NCBI GenBank assembly: GCA_965533275.1
Contig: CBESWG010000011.1
Coordinates: 1 to 64,000, forward strand
Reading direction: 5' to 3'
Length of the DNA stretch: 64,000 bases
Origin: JAUXEH01 sp965533275
GTDB taxonomy: Bacteria; Acidobacteriota; Aminicenantia; Aminicenantales; Aminicenantaceae
In this document: positions 1 to 7,672 of the stretch, one piece after another
Position numbering within the stretch: position 1 is the first letter of the stretch
Layout: each line of letters begins with the position of its first letter
Position numbers and translations under genes: made by a program
The notes under the pieces: model-generated
Told to the model about the DNA's origin: nothing
The model's database searches: none
What the model saw: the letters and a program-made list of their open reading frames with translations, nothing else

Positions 1-411
1 TTCTGGGAGGCCAACGTGGATGCCATGTCCATGTGGCTGGTCAAGAATCCGCAGGACTATGCGGTGCTGGTGGCGGAAAATCTCTTCGGCGACATCATCT
101 CCGACCTGGCGGCCCAGCTGGTCGGCGGCCTGGGCTTTGCCTGCAGCGGCAACATCGGGGATGAGTACGCGGTGTTCGAGCCCACGCACGGCTCCGCACC
201 CAAGTACACCGGAATGTACAAGGTCAATCCCATAGCCATGCTCCTGGCTGTCAAGATGATGTTCGACTGGCTGGGGGAGGATGCGGATGCCCTCAGGTTG
301 GAAGCAGCCATCGCAGCTGTGATCGCCGAGGGGAAGGTCCGGACCTACGATTTGGGCGGGACGGCGACCACGCTGGACGTGGCTCAGGCCGTGGCCGCTC
401 ACCTGGATTGA
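1..411 (+). CDS. Isocitrate/isopropylmalate dehydrogenase family protein, C-terminal part
   Basis: The gene is open at the left edge of the window, so only the last 136 residues are present. They carry the metal- and substrate-binding block NLFGDIISDLAAQLVGGLG and the nucleotide-binding stretch EPTHGSAPKY, followed by NPIAMLLAVKMM, all typical of the beta-decarboxylating dehydrogenase family. These enzymes oxidise isocitrate, 3-isopropylmalate or homoisocitrate with NAD(P). The two downstream genes encode the hydro-lyase that would supply the substrate, which supports one pathway. The substrate-determining N-terminal helix lies outside the window, so the exact substrate cannot be assigned. 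Family assignment is secure. Confidence 0.85.
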   Translation, partial: FWEANVDAMSMWLVKNPQDYAVLVAENLFGDIISDLAAQLVGGLGFACSGNIGDEYAVFEPTHGSAPKYTGMYKVNPIAMLLAVKMMFDWLGEDADALRLEAAIAAVIAEGKVRTYDLGGTATTLDVAQAVAAHLD

Positions 412-417
412 GCTCGC

Positions 418-1668
418 ATGGGCCTAACCATTATCGAAAAGATCATACAGGCGCACACCGGGGATGTGGTGGCGCCGGGGAAGATCGTGTGGATGGATCT
501 CGATGTCCGTTCAGCGCGTGACTTCGGCGGGCCCAACGTGGTCAAGAATTTCGAATCCGAATACGGGCAGGGCCCGGTCGACGATCCTGCCAGGACCTTC
601 TTCACCTTTGATCTGTGCGTGCCCGCCTGTTCCTTGAAATACGCCGACAACCAGCAGATCTGCCGGGAGTTTGCCCGCAGGCAGGGAATACGCGTGTTCG
701 ACGTGGACGAAGGGATCGGCTCCCACGTCCTGATCGAGGCCGGCCTTGCCCACTCAGGCGGCACGGTCGTGGGCACGGACAGCCACCTCAATATCCTGGG
801 TGCTGTCGGGTGCTTCGGGCAGGGCATGGGCGATGTGGATATCACATTCGGCTTCAAGACCGGCCGCAGCTGGTTCCAGGTGCCCGAGACACTCAAGGTC
901 GTGCTCAAGGGGAAGGCGGGGGCCGCTTCCGCCAAGGACCTGACACTTTTCCTGCTCGGGGAGCTGGGAACCAAGTCTGCGGCGCTCCGGGCTGTGGAGT
1001 TCTACGGCGAGCCGGTTCGTGAGCTTTCCCTCGCGGGACGCATCACCCTGTGCAGCATGGTTACGGAGATGGCGGGGATCATTGGTTTTATCCCCGAATG
1101 GAATGAGCGGGCAGCACTCGAGATGGAGACCTTGACCAGCGATCCCTTCAGTCATCCCCAGTCAGATCCCGACGCGGGGTATGCCCAAGTACTGGAAATC
1201 GAGATCCGAGACATCCCTTCCCTGGTTGCAGCCCCCCACCTGCCCACCAATGTGGAAGCGGTCCGGAGCCTCCGGGATGTTTCGATAGATACGGGCTTCA
1301 TCGGCTCCTGCACCAACGGTCGGTTCGAGGACCTGCAGGCAGCAGGCCGCATCCTCAAGGGCCGGAAAATCAAGGATGGCGTCACTCTCAAGGTGGTCCC
1401 GGCCACCAGGCGGGTATACAGCGAAATGCTGGAGTCGGGGCTGCTGCAGGATCTGTTCGCCGCAGGCGCCGTGATCAGCAATCCCGGCTGCGGTGGATGC
1501 GCCGAAGGCCACGTCGGCCTCACCGGACGAAACGAGGTGCAGATCAGCACGGGCAACCGGAATTTCGAGGGGAAGCAGGGCAAGGGCCGCACCTATCTGA
1601 CCGGCCCCGAGGTCGTGGCAGCATCCTGCCTCACGGGACGTATCACATCACCGGAGGAATTCTCATGA
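418..1668 (+). CDS. LeuC/homoaconitase-type hydro-lyase large subunit
   Basis: 416 residues, the usual length for the short two-subunit LeuC/LysT type. It is a [4Fe-4S] dehydratase that isomerises a hydroxy-tricarboxylate. The three cluster cysteines are visible: Cys298 in GSCTNGR, and Cys358 and Cys361 in NPGCGGCAEGH. The motif GTDSHLNILGAVGCFGQGMG is the aconitase-family block around residue 120. The ATG lies 6 bases after the upstream dehydrogenase stop, and the stop overlaps the small-subunit start as ATGA. The family cannot be split into isopropylmalate isomerase, homoaconitase or aconitase from sequence alone, so no gene symbol is given. Confidence 0.85.
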   Translation: MGLTIIEKIIQAHTGDVVAPGKIVWMDLDVRSARDFGGPNVVKNFESEYGQGPVDDPARTFFTFDLCVPACSLKYADNQQICREFARRQGIRVFDVDEGIGSHVLIEAGLAHSGGTVVGTDSHLNILGAVGCFGQGMGDVDITFGFKTGRSWFQVPETLKVVLKGKAGAASAKDLTLFLLGELGTKSAALRAVEFYGEPVRELSLAGRITLCSMVTEMAGIIGFIPEWNERAALEMETLTSDPFSHPQSDPDAGYAQVLEIEIRDIPSLVAAPHLPTNVEAVRSLRDVSIDTGFIGSCTNGRFEDLQAAGRILKGRKIKDGVTLKVVPATRRVYSEMLESGLLQDLFAAGAVISNPGCGGCAEGHVGLTGRNEVQISTGNRNFEGKQGKGRTYLTGPEVVAASCLTGRITSPEEFS

Positions 1669-2213
1669 ACCTGAGCGCTGAGCTGGAGGGCAGGATCTGG
1701 GTCCTGACCGGCGGCAGCGGGGGGCTCATAGAAGACATCGATACGGATCAGATCTTCCACAATGCTCACCTCCACATCACCGAACTGAGCGAAATGGGCC
1801 CTTTTGCTCTGGGAAATCTGGAAGGCTGGAAGCACTTCCCGGGCGAAGCGCGAGAGGGTGACATCCTCTTTGCCGGCAGGAATTTCGGGGCGGGCTCGTC
1901 CCGTCAGCAGGCCGTGGACTGTTTCATCGCACTGGGGGTGAGCCTCATCGCGGCCCCTTCTTTTGGGGCCATATATTTCCGCAATGCCGTCAACTCCGGG
2001 CTGCCTGTCCTCGACGGCACAGATCTGACGGCCCAGGTCGCACAGGGCCTGCTGCAGACCGGTGATTCGGTCAGAGTCGACTTGATCTCTGGAGAGGGCC
2101 GAAACCTGACTCGGGATTCGCGTTTTTCGCTCAGCCCCATGAGCGGTGTTCAGCACGACATCTGGCTTGCCGGTGGGCTATTCGCCTACGCCCACGATGG
2201 GAGCGGGGGATAG
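1665..2213 (+). CDS. LeuD/homoaconitase-type hydro-lyase small subunit
   Basis: 182 residues, a swivelling aconitase small domain that completes the active site of the preceding large subunit. The signature GRNFGAGSSRQQAVDCF (about residues 68-84) and the block PSFGAIYFRNAVNSGLP are diagnostic. The chosen ATG overlaps the large-subunit stop by four bases and has GGAGGAA eight bases upstream; the frame stays open further upstream, but that part is a shadow of the large subunit. The substrate-loop region after IDTDQIF reads HNAHLHITE, which is not a specificity loop I can match confidently to isopropylmalate or homoaconitate enzymes. Confidence 0.85.
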   Translation: MNLSAELEGRIWVLTGGSGGLIEDIDTDQIFHNAHLHITELSEMGPFALGNLEGWKHFPGEAREGDILFAGRNFGAGSSRQQAVDCFIALGVSLIAAPSFGAIYFRNAVNSGLPVLDGTDLTAQVAQGLLQTGDSVRVDLISGEGRNLTRDSRFSLSPMSGVQHDIWLAGGLFAYAHDGSGG

Positions 2214-2216
2214 ATA

Positions 2217-2900
2217 ATGCTCATACTGGCCGTCGACACCAACACTCCAGCCGGATCGGTCGCGATCCTGCGGGACCGGCGCCTTCTGGCTGAGATCAAC
2301 CTGGATTCTCCCCAAACTCATTCGGAGCGGCTGCTCCCGGCCGTCGATCTGCTGTTGAAGTCCCTGGGCATAGGCCTGCCCCAACTGGATGGGTTTGCCC
2401 TGGCCGTGGGACCCGGTTCGTTCACGGGGATCCGCATCGGCATGAGTACGGTCAAAGCCCTGGCATTCTCAGCCAACAGGCCCATCGCCGCGGTCTCCAA
2501 CCTTGAAGCCCTGGCGTATAAGATCAAGCAGTCGCAGGCGCGGCTGCTCTGCCCTCTCATCGATGCGAAGAAGAGCGAAGTGTATTCCGCCCTGTTCGAA
2601 GCCCGAGCCGGTGACCTGCAGGAGATCATCCCCCAGGGATTATATACGCCCGACTCGTTGTTTTTCCGTGTTCCTGCACACCGGATCGTCACCTTTATCG
2701 GGAGCGGAGTTCCCGTTTACCGGGACAGGATCTCGGACTATTTCAAGGACAAGGCCCGCCTCTCACGCCGCTCGCGGTATGTCGGCTACGAAGTCGGCCT
2801 CCTCGGGTATGAACGGCTGAAGGCCGGTCATGGCCTGGACAGTTTTCAGCTCGAACCGCTGTACTTCAGGAAATCGCAGGCGGAGGAAGGCCATCGGTAA
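2217..2900 (+). CDS. tsaB: tRNA threonylcarbamoyladenosine biosynthesis protein TsaB
   Basis: 227 residues. TsaB is the inactive paralogue of TsaD that scaffolds the TsaB-TsaD-TsaE complex for the t6A37 modification of ANN-decoding tRNAs. The N-terminus MLILAVDTNTPAGSVAIL and the block GPGSFTGIRIGMSTVKALA (about residues 63-81) are the family hallmarks of the ASKHA fold. It starts 3 bases after the LeuD-type gene and is followed at once by rimI, the common tsaB-rimI pairing. Confidence 0.93.
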   Translation: MLILAVDTNTPAGSVAILRDRRLLAEINLDSPQTHSERLLPAVDLLLKSLGIGLPQLDGFALAVGPGSFTGIRIGMSTVKALAFSANRPIAAVSNLEALAYKIKQSQARLLCPLIDAKKSEVYSALFEARAGDLQEIIPQGLYTPDSLFFRVPAHRIVTFIGSGVPVYRDRISDYFKDKARLSRRSRYVGYEVGLLGYERLKAGHGLDSFQLEPLYFRKSQAEEGHR

Positions 2901-2904
2901 GGCT

Positions 2905-3384
2905 GTGCTGCCCCCCTCCTCCTTCTATCTGCGCCGCATGCAGGAGCGTGACCTCCCCTTCATCCTGGAGATAGAAAGGCTCTCTTTTCCGAATCCCTGG
3001 AAGGAGTCATCCTTTCGGGGGGAGATCGAGAACCTGCACATCTCCTTTCCCAATGTCATCGTGCAGAGACCCCATGAGCGGATTGTCGGCTACATCATCT
3101 TCTGGTATATGGCTGATGCGGCCCAGATCAGCAACTTCGCTCTCCATCCGGATTTCCGCGGTCTCCGCGTTGGGGAGTCGATGCTGAAGGAGACCCTCGG
3201 CATCATCCGGACCATGGGAGCCCGCCACGTAGTGCTCGAGGTCCGCCCGTCCAACACTCCCGCTGTGATCCTGTATCAAAAATTCGGATTCACTCTGTTG
3301 GGGATGCGGCAGGGGTATTATCAGGATCCGCCGGAAGATGCGATGGTCATGATCCGGCACTTCAGCCCCACCCAGGAGGGATGA
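2905..3384 (+). CDS. rimI: Ribosomal-protein-alanine N-acetyltransferase RimI
   Basis: About 159 residues of GNAT fold. It shows the N-terminal LRRMQERDLPFILEIERLSF, the acetyl-CoA pyrophosphate loop region HPDFRGLRVGESML, and the C-terminal VRPSNTPAVILYQKFGF, all typical of RimI, which acetylates the N-terminus of ribosomal protein S18. The frame is open further upstream inside tsaB, but homology begins only at SSFYLRRM, so the GTG at 2905 just after the tsaB stop is preferred. GGAGG at 2882-2886 is rather distant for it. ATG 2938 would remove part of the first strand. Confidence 0.85.
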   Translation: MLPPSSFYLRRMQERDLPFILEIERLSFPNPWKESSFRGEIENLHISFPNVIVQRPHERIVGYIIFWYMADAAQISNFALHPDFRGLRVGESMLKETLGIIRTMGARHVVLEVRPSNTPAVILYQKFGFTLLGMRQGYYQDPPEDAMVMIRHFSPTQEG

Positions 3385-3411
3385 CAACCGGATCCGCCTC
3401 CAGTTTCGGTA

Positions 3412-4143
3412 TCAGTAATCGACCTTCAGGAGACAGAGCCCCTTGGCCGGGGCGGTGGGAGTTTCTCGGGAGCGTTTTTTCTGCTCGAAAAGCTCTTCTA
3501 GACCTGCCGGTTCCACCTTTCCCTTGCCCACCTCGAGCAGGGTTCCCACCATGGTCCGGACCATGTACTGGAGGAAGCCGCTGGCCTCGACCGTGTATGT
3601 GATCTCGCCTTGGGACATCCGGACCTGCGAGCGGGTGACTTTGCGAACCGGATGCCGCAGCCGGTTGGAGGAGAAGGTGGAGAAGTCTGCCTCCCGGATG
3701 AAAAGACGAGCGGCGGCACGCATTTGATGCAAATCCAGAGCTCCAGGCCAGTGCAGAGCGAAGCGCATGTCAAAGGGACTGATCTGCCGCGCATTCACGA
3801 TCCGGTAGCGGTAGACCTTAGAGCGTGCCGACTTCCGGGCATGGAAGATGTCCGCTGCACGCTCGAGCGACAGGACGCGGATGTCGTCGGGGAGTTGGCC
3901 GTTCAGAGCCTGGAGCAGCTCGGCGTCACCCAGGTCGAGCTCAGCCTGGAAGTTTGCTACTTGACCCAAAGCGTGCACTCCCGAGTCGGTCCGCCCGGCC
4001 CCCATGACCGGGATGCGGCACGTGCGGAACCGGAAGAGCGCGTCCTCCAGTGTTCCCTGGATGGTTTTTTTCCGGGGCTGTATCTGCCACCCACAATAGT
4101 CTGTCCCATCATAGCTCAGGACGATCTTGTAGTTCTGCTTCAT
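3412..4143 (-). CDS. truA: tRNA pseudouridine(38-40) synthase TruA
   Basis: 243 residues, normal for TruA, which isomerises U38-U40 in the anticodon arm. The catalytic aspartate is in GAGRTDSGVHALGQVANF (about residues 48-65), and the N-terminal LSYDGTDYCGWQ and C-terminal FLQYMVRTMVGTLLEVGKG motifs are intact. It lies 38 bases downstream of the SLOG-family gene on the same strand, probably one transcript, and converges on rimI. Confidence 0.95.
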   Translation of the reverse strand: MKQNYKIVLSYDGTDYCGWQIQPRKKTIQGTLEDALFRFRTCRIPVMGAGRTDSGVHALGQVANFQAELDLGDAELLQALNGQLPDDIRVLSLERAADIFHARKSARSKVYRYRIVNARQISPFDMRFALHWPGALDLHQMRAAARLFIREADFSTFSSNRLRHPVRKVTRSQVRMSQGEITYTVEASGFLQYMVRTMVGTLLEVGKGKVEPAGLEELFEQKKRSRETPTAPAKGLCLLKVDY

Positions 4144-4181
4144 TGCCGTGCGTTCCCGACAGGAGCAATCCCCTCTGCGTT

Positions 4182-4655
4182 TCAGCGGAGCAGGGGGAAA
4201 AACTCCTTGAAGGCCTGATCCACTGCCTGCTGCGGAGACTCGACCTGGACGACGCCTTCGATCTCCCAGGTCCCCAGGCCCACCACTTTCTTCTCGTGAA
4301 CCCTGGCATAGGCGATCTCAGAGAGTGTGCCGAAGGAGCCGTTTACGGCGATGAGGACGTCCGAGTTCATGACCACCAGGTTGTTTCGGGAGTAGCCCAT
4401 TCCCGTGGCCACGGCGATGTCGATGTGGGGGTTGGCATCTTTGGGTGATCCGCCGGGCAGGATCCCGACCGTCATCCCCCCGGCCTGCTTGGCACCGCGG
4501 GCTGCAGAATCCATGACTCCACCCAGCCCTCCGCAGACCAGGATGGCTTCCTTCTCAGCGATGAGGCGGCCGACCTCGAACGCCATCTCACGGAACCGCG
4601 CTTCCGGGGCCGCTCCGCCGATGACGCCGACCCGGATTCTTTTCCTTAAGTCCAT
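4182..4655 (-). CDS. TIGR00725/LOG-like SLOG-fold protein
   Basis: 157 residues of Rossmann-like SLOG fold. It has IRVGVIGGA at the N-terminus, a GG-rich nucleotide loop VCGGLGGVMDSAARGAKQAG (residues about 39-58) and the pattern NLVVMNSDVLIAVNGSFGTLSEIAYA that replaces the PGGxGTxxE motif of phosphoribohydrolases of the LOG family. It is shorter than cytokinin-activating LOG enzymes, and its molecular function is not established; a nucleotide or nucleotide-derived ligand is likely. GAGGAG precedes the ATG. It is divergent from the sulfatase-like gene and lies upstream of truA. Confidence 0.8.
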   Translation of the reverse strand: MDLRKRIRVGVIGGAAPEARFREMAFEVGRLIAEKEAILVCGGLGGVMDSAARGAKQAGGMTVGILPGGSPKDANPHIDIAVATGMGYSRNNLVVMNSDVLIAVNGSFGTLSEIAYARVHEKKVVGLGTWEIEGVVQVESPQQAVDQAFKEFFPLLR

Positions 4656-4699
4656 GGTGTCTCCTCACCATCATGATTTGTCGATGATGCTATGGGGAT

Positions 4700-4726
4700 A
4701 TTATACAAGACGCCTGCAAAGTGCAA
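4700..4726 (-). promoter_or_regulatory. Candidate sigma-70 promoter for the SLOG gene-truA
   Basis: On the minus strand a perfect TATAAT (4700-4705) is preceded by TTGCAC (4721-4726) with a short 15-base spacer. It points at the SLOG-family ATG at 4655, giving a leader of roughly 40 bases. The spacer is below the optimum, so the -35 assignment is uncertain. Confidence 0.45.
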
Positions 4727-4740
4727 TCCGTGTCACAGGA

Positions 4741-4769
4741 TTGAACCGCTACACCAAATAGACTACAAT
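4741..4769 (+). promoter_or_regulatory. Candidate sigma-70 promoter for the sulfatase-glycosyltransferase operon
   Basis: TTGAAC (4741-4746), 17-base spacer, TACAAT (4764-4769). Transcription would begin about 14 bases before the ATG at 4790, with GAGG as ribosome-binding site. It faces the divergent promoter of the SLOG gene. Confidence 0.55.
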
Positions 4770-4789
4770 GCCCAATTGAGGTAGAGAGG

Positions 4790-6757
4790 ATGACAGGCAA
4801 GCGAGTAATGACTGGATTCCTGGTCTGCATTCTGTTCCTGGCCGGCTGCCGGGGGAGGACACCGGAACCGCTGGATCCTGTCAGTTTTATCGACATCCTG
4901 ACGGATGACCACATCGTGCGGTCCCCCCTGCGGGGCGCGGCCGAACCAGTCGAGGGGAGTGATCCCCCCCCGTATCCCCAGCAGTCCAATATCCTGGAGG
5001 AGGCCGGCGTCTCGCACAATCCCCTGGGCCTGAAGCGGAGGCTCCGCCTGGGGGGCACGGACCGCAGGATCCTCTTCGCCCCTGCAGGATCCGAATACAC
5101 ATTCACGGTGGATCTCACGGCGGCCTCCGAGCTTGAATTCGCTGTGGGGATCGCTGAAGATTCCTTACGGGAAAGCCCGGCCGGGGCCGATGAGGAATCC
5201 GAGTCCGGTGTAGACTTTCGCGTTGAGTTGGAGTCCCAGGGCCGGAAGAGGACGCTTTTTCAGAAGTTTCTGGCCGCACCCGGGGCATCCGAAGGCTCGG
5301 GAGGGTCCTTTTCCAGGCACCGGATAGAGCTCCCTTATGAACTCCGCGAGGCCCGCCTGTCCTTTGTCACCATGGGAGAGGGGACCGCACCAGCCTTCTG
5401 GGCCAACCCGGTTCTTTTCAAGAGGGATCCATCCGGCGTCAACGTGATTTTGATCTCCGTCGACACGCTCAGGGCCGACCATCTGGGGTGCTACGGTTAT
5501 GAGCGGGACACCAGCCCCAACCTGGATGCCCTGGCTGAAGACGGGATCCGCTTTGCCAATGCCTATGCTTCGTCCTCCTGGACGCTTCCTTCTCACGTGT
5601 CGCTCATGACTTCCCTGCATGGAGTCCATCATCAGGTCTACCATGACGACGAGCGGATGGATCCGGAGCTGGTCACCCTGGCCGAGATGTTCCACAGCGA
5701 GGGATACTCCTGTGCTGCCTTCACCGGGGGCGGCTTCGTGAGTCCCGCCTATGGATTTTCCAAGGGCTTCGATACCTATGATGTGAGTGCGGGCGGCGTG
5801 TTTCATCAGGATTCTGCAGACCGCGTGTTCCGGTCTGTATCCAAGTGGATCGACCGCCATGTGGAGCGCCGTTTTTTCCTGTTCCTGCACACATATCAGC
5901 CCCACAGCCCGTATGCCTGCCCGCCCCCCTACAAGGTCATGTATCTCGATGATGATTCCCTCTTCGGCCATGCCGACCTCTTCAACCACCTGGGGGGCAA
6001 GGAAAACCTGTACCGTCCCCTGCCCGAGGCGGAGCGCCGCAACCTCATCGACCTGTATGACGGGGAGATCAGGTATGTGGACGACCGGCTCATCGCACCC
6101 CTGCTCGCCCAGCTGAAGACCCAGGGACTGTATGACAGGACCCTGATCGTGTTCCTCAGCGATCATGGGGAGGAATTTTTTGATCATGGGGCGTGGGGAC
6201 ACGGTCAGAGCCTGTATGATGAGCTGCTGAGGGTACCCCTGGTCGTGAAACTTCCGGGGTCCGAACACAGGGGGACGGCTCCGGAGACGATCGTGTCGCT
6301 GGTGGACGTCATGCCGACACTGATGGACGTGTTGGGCTGGGATTCTTCCGGCCGCGCATGGGACGGGAGGAGCCTGGTCCCGGTCATCGAGGGGAAAGAG
6401 ACGGCGGACCGGATGTTCCTGGCTGATATCGGCAGCAATGTGCTGGGTTCCCATGTCCCACAGAAGATCGCCACTAACCGGGGCCGGATCAAGATGATCC
6501 TCAACGAGGCCTATTCGGTTGAGGACCTGGAGTTTTTCCGCTTCGATCCGCCCCAACATGGGCCGGCAGAGCTTTTCGATCTGACAGACGATCCTCTTGA
6601 GCGCGGCAGCATCGCCAGCAGGCAGCCGAGCCTGGCCAACGACATATTGCGCTGGATCAATGACTTCTATGCAGGGGCCCAGAAGGCACAGACCCGAAAG
6701 GCCCGGATCGACCAGAGCGTGCGCGATCAGCTCAAGGCCCTGGGGTATATTCGGTGA
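4790..6757 (+). CDS. Lipoprotein sulfatase-like enzyme (alkaline phosphatase superfamily) with Thr at the nucleophile position
   Basis: 655 residues. The N-terminus has a signal sequence ending in lipobox LAGC (Cys at about residue 20), so it is probably membrane-anchored outside the cytoplasm. Residues 20-215 are a variable domain; the catalytic domain starts at VNVILISVDTLRADHLGCYG, with metal-ligand Asp225. The nucleophile segment is SSSWTLPSHVSLMT, with Thr265 where formylglycine sulfatases have Cys or Ser in CxPSR. The second metal site is LSDHGEEFFDHG. It could therefore be a phosphotransferase or phosphodiesterase rather than a sulfatase. Its stop overlaps a possible GTG of the next small gene, and glycosyltransferases follow, suggesting it acts on a surface glycan. 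Confidence 0.8.
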   Translation: MTGKRVMTGFLVCILFLAGCRGRTPEPLDPVSFIDILTDDHIVRSPLRGAAEPVEGSDPPPYPQQSNILEEAGVSHNPLGLKRRLRLGGTDRRILFAPAGSEYTFTVDLTAASELEFAVGIAEDSLRESPAGADEESESGVDFRVELESQGRKRTLFQKFLAAPGASEGSGGSFSRHRIELPYELREARLSFVTMGEGTAPAFWANPVLFKRDPSGVNVILISVDTLRADHLGCYGYERDTSPNLDALAEDGIRFANAYASSSWTLPSHVSLMTSLHGVHHQVYHDDERMDPELVTLAEMFHSEGYSCAAFTGGGFVSPAYGFSKGFDTYDVSAGGVFHQDSADRVFRSVSKWIDRHVERRFFLFLHTYQPHSPYACPPPYKVMYLDDDSLFGHADLFNHLGGKENLYRPLPEAERRNLIDLYDGEIRYVDDRLIAPLLAQLKTQGLYDRTLIVFLSDHGEEFFDHGAWGHGQSLYDELLRVPLVVKLPGSEHRGTAPETIVSLVDVMPTLMDVLGWDSSGRAWDGRSLVPVIEGKETADRMFLADIGSNVLGSHVPQKIATNRGRIKMILNEAYSVEDLEFFRFDPPQHGPAELFDLTDDPLERGSIASRQPSLANDILRWINDFYAGAQKAQTRKARIDQSVRDQLKALGYIR

Positions 6758-6768
6758 CGGAGGCAGAG

Positions 6769-6981
6769 ATGAAAAAATTTCTGGAGATCAAGGGCTTGAA
6801 TCCAGAGGAGCAGGAGCGGATCGAGAAGGAGATCGACGAGGCCGTCGCCCGCCGCATCGAAGACGGGCTGCTCACCCAACGTGAGATCCGGGAGATCGTC
6901 GAGATGAAGCTGCGCCCTCAGCTCGACATCCAGGATGTGCAGAGTGTTTATGATAACCACCTGTTCAGAGAGAAAAAGTGA
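6769..6981 (+). CDS. Small charged helical protein, unknown function
   Basis: About 70 residues, rich in Glu, Lys and Arg, predicted mostly alpha-helical with no signal peptide or membrane segment. I do not recognise a family. ATG 6769 is chosen because GGAGG (6759-6763) lies five bases upstream; an in-frame GTG at 6754 overlapping the sulfatase stop is an alternative that adds five residues. It sits between the sulfatase-like gene and a second unknown gene in a glycosyltransferase operon. Confidence 0.6.
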   Translation: MKKFLEIKGLNPEEQERIEKEIDEAVARRIEDGLLTQREIREIVEMKLRPQLDIQDVQSVYDNHLFREKK

Positions 6982-7000
6982 CGGGTGAGGGGAGAAAGCC

Positions 7001-7672
7001 ATGGCCGATGACGAAAAAATGAAAGAAGCGAAGGGGGGGCGGCCCGCTCTCAACATCGATTATGACGATCCCGACGTAGAGGACATCATGCGCCAGATCC
7101 AGGAGGGGATCCACATGCCCTCTCCTGAGGCGGTGGCCCAGGAGCCTGCTGAGGACGGGCCCGAGCTTTCATTGCCGAACCTTTCCGCTCCTAATTATGA
7201 ACCGCTCGCCCTGTCTGGATCTAAAAAGCTGTTGCTGAAGCTCATGCGTCCCCTGGCTCCTCTCATCAAGCTCCTGATCCTTCCTGTCCATCATGAGCTC
7301 CGGGAATCCGTTCACCGCCTCGACTTCACCAACCAGAGACTGGATTTTCTCAACCAGAAATTCGAGCAAACCCTGGATGCCGTGACCCAGGAACTCTATA
7401 GCTCCTCCGACAAGCTGGACCAGAAAATCGATGGATTCAACGATGCCGCTAACCAGCGCATGGACAAGGCGTTCGATGAGATGGGCCGTACCTTGGCAAA
7501 TGCCAAAGAATACATCAAGCTCCTCCACAGCCTCTCGCACAACATGGTTGTGGAGCTGAGCAAGCTGAAGATAGAAGAGGAGGACATCAAGGTCAAGGCC
7601 AGGATTTTGGAGAAGGATTTCGAATTCCTGCGGAACAGGGAAAAGGCCCTCGAGCAGCAGATCGTGAAATGA
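7001..7672 (+). CDS. Coiled-coil protein associated with glycosyltransferases
   Basis: 223 residues. The N-terminus contains YDDPDVEDIMRQIQEGI (about residues 23-39), an acidic motif of a kind found in proteins of surface-polysaccharide clusters (recalled, not searched). A hydrophobic amphipathic stretch KLLLKLMRPLAPLIKLLILP (about 75-94) may bind membrane. Residues 100-223 are a long heptad-rich coiled coil. There is no signal peptide. The stop overlaps the next glycosyltransferase start as ATGA, so the products are probably translationally coupled. A scaffold or chain-length role is possible, but that is inference. Confidence 0.6.
   Translation: MADDEKMKEAKGGRPALNIDYDDPDVEDIMRQIQEGIHMPSPEAVAQEPAEDGPELSLPNLSAPNYEPLALSGSKKLLLKLMRPLAPLIKLLILPVHHELRESVHRLDFTNQRLDFLNQKFEQTLDAVTQELYSSSDKLDQKIDGFNDAANQRMDKAFDEMGRTLANAKEYIKLLHSLSHNMVVELSKLKIEEEDIKVKARILEKDFEFLRNREKALEQQIVK

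Noticed and set aside
1497..1664. Upstream extension of the LeuD-type small subunit
   Set aside because: The extension is rich in Arg and overlaps the large subunit; homology and ribosome-binding site place the start at 1665.
5165..6559. 464-codon minus-strand open frame opposite the sulfatase-like gene
   Set aside because: No start signal or domain motif; it is a codon-bias shadow of the sense gene.
4790..6757. Formylglycine sulfatase
   Set aside because: The CxPSR/SxPxR signature is absent; the segment reads SWTLPSHV, so sulfatase activity cannot be claimed.
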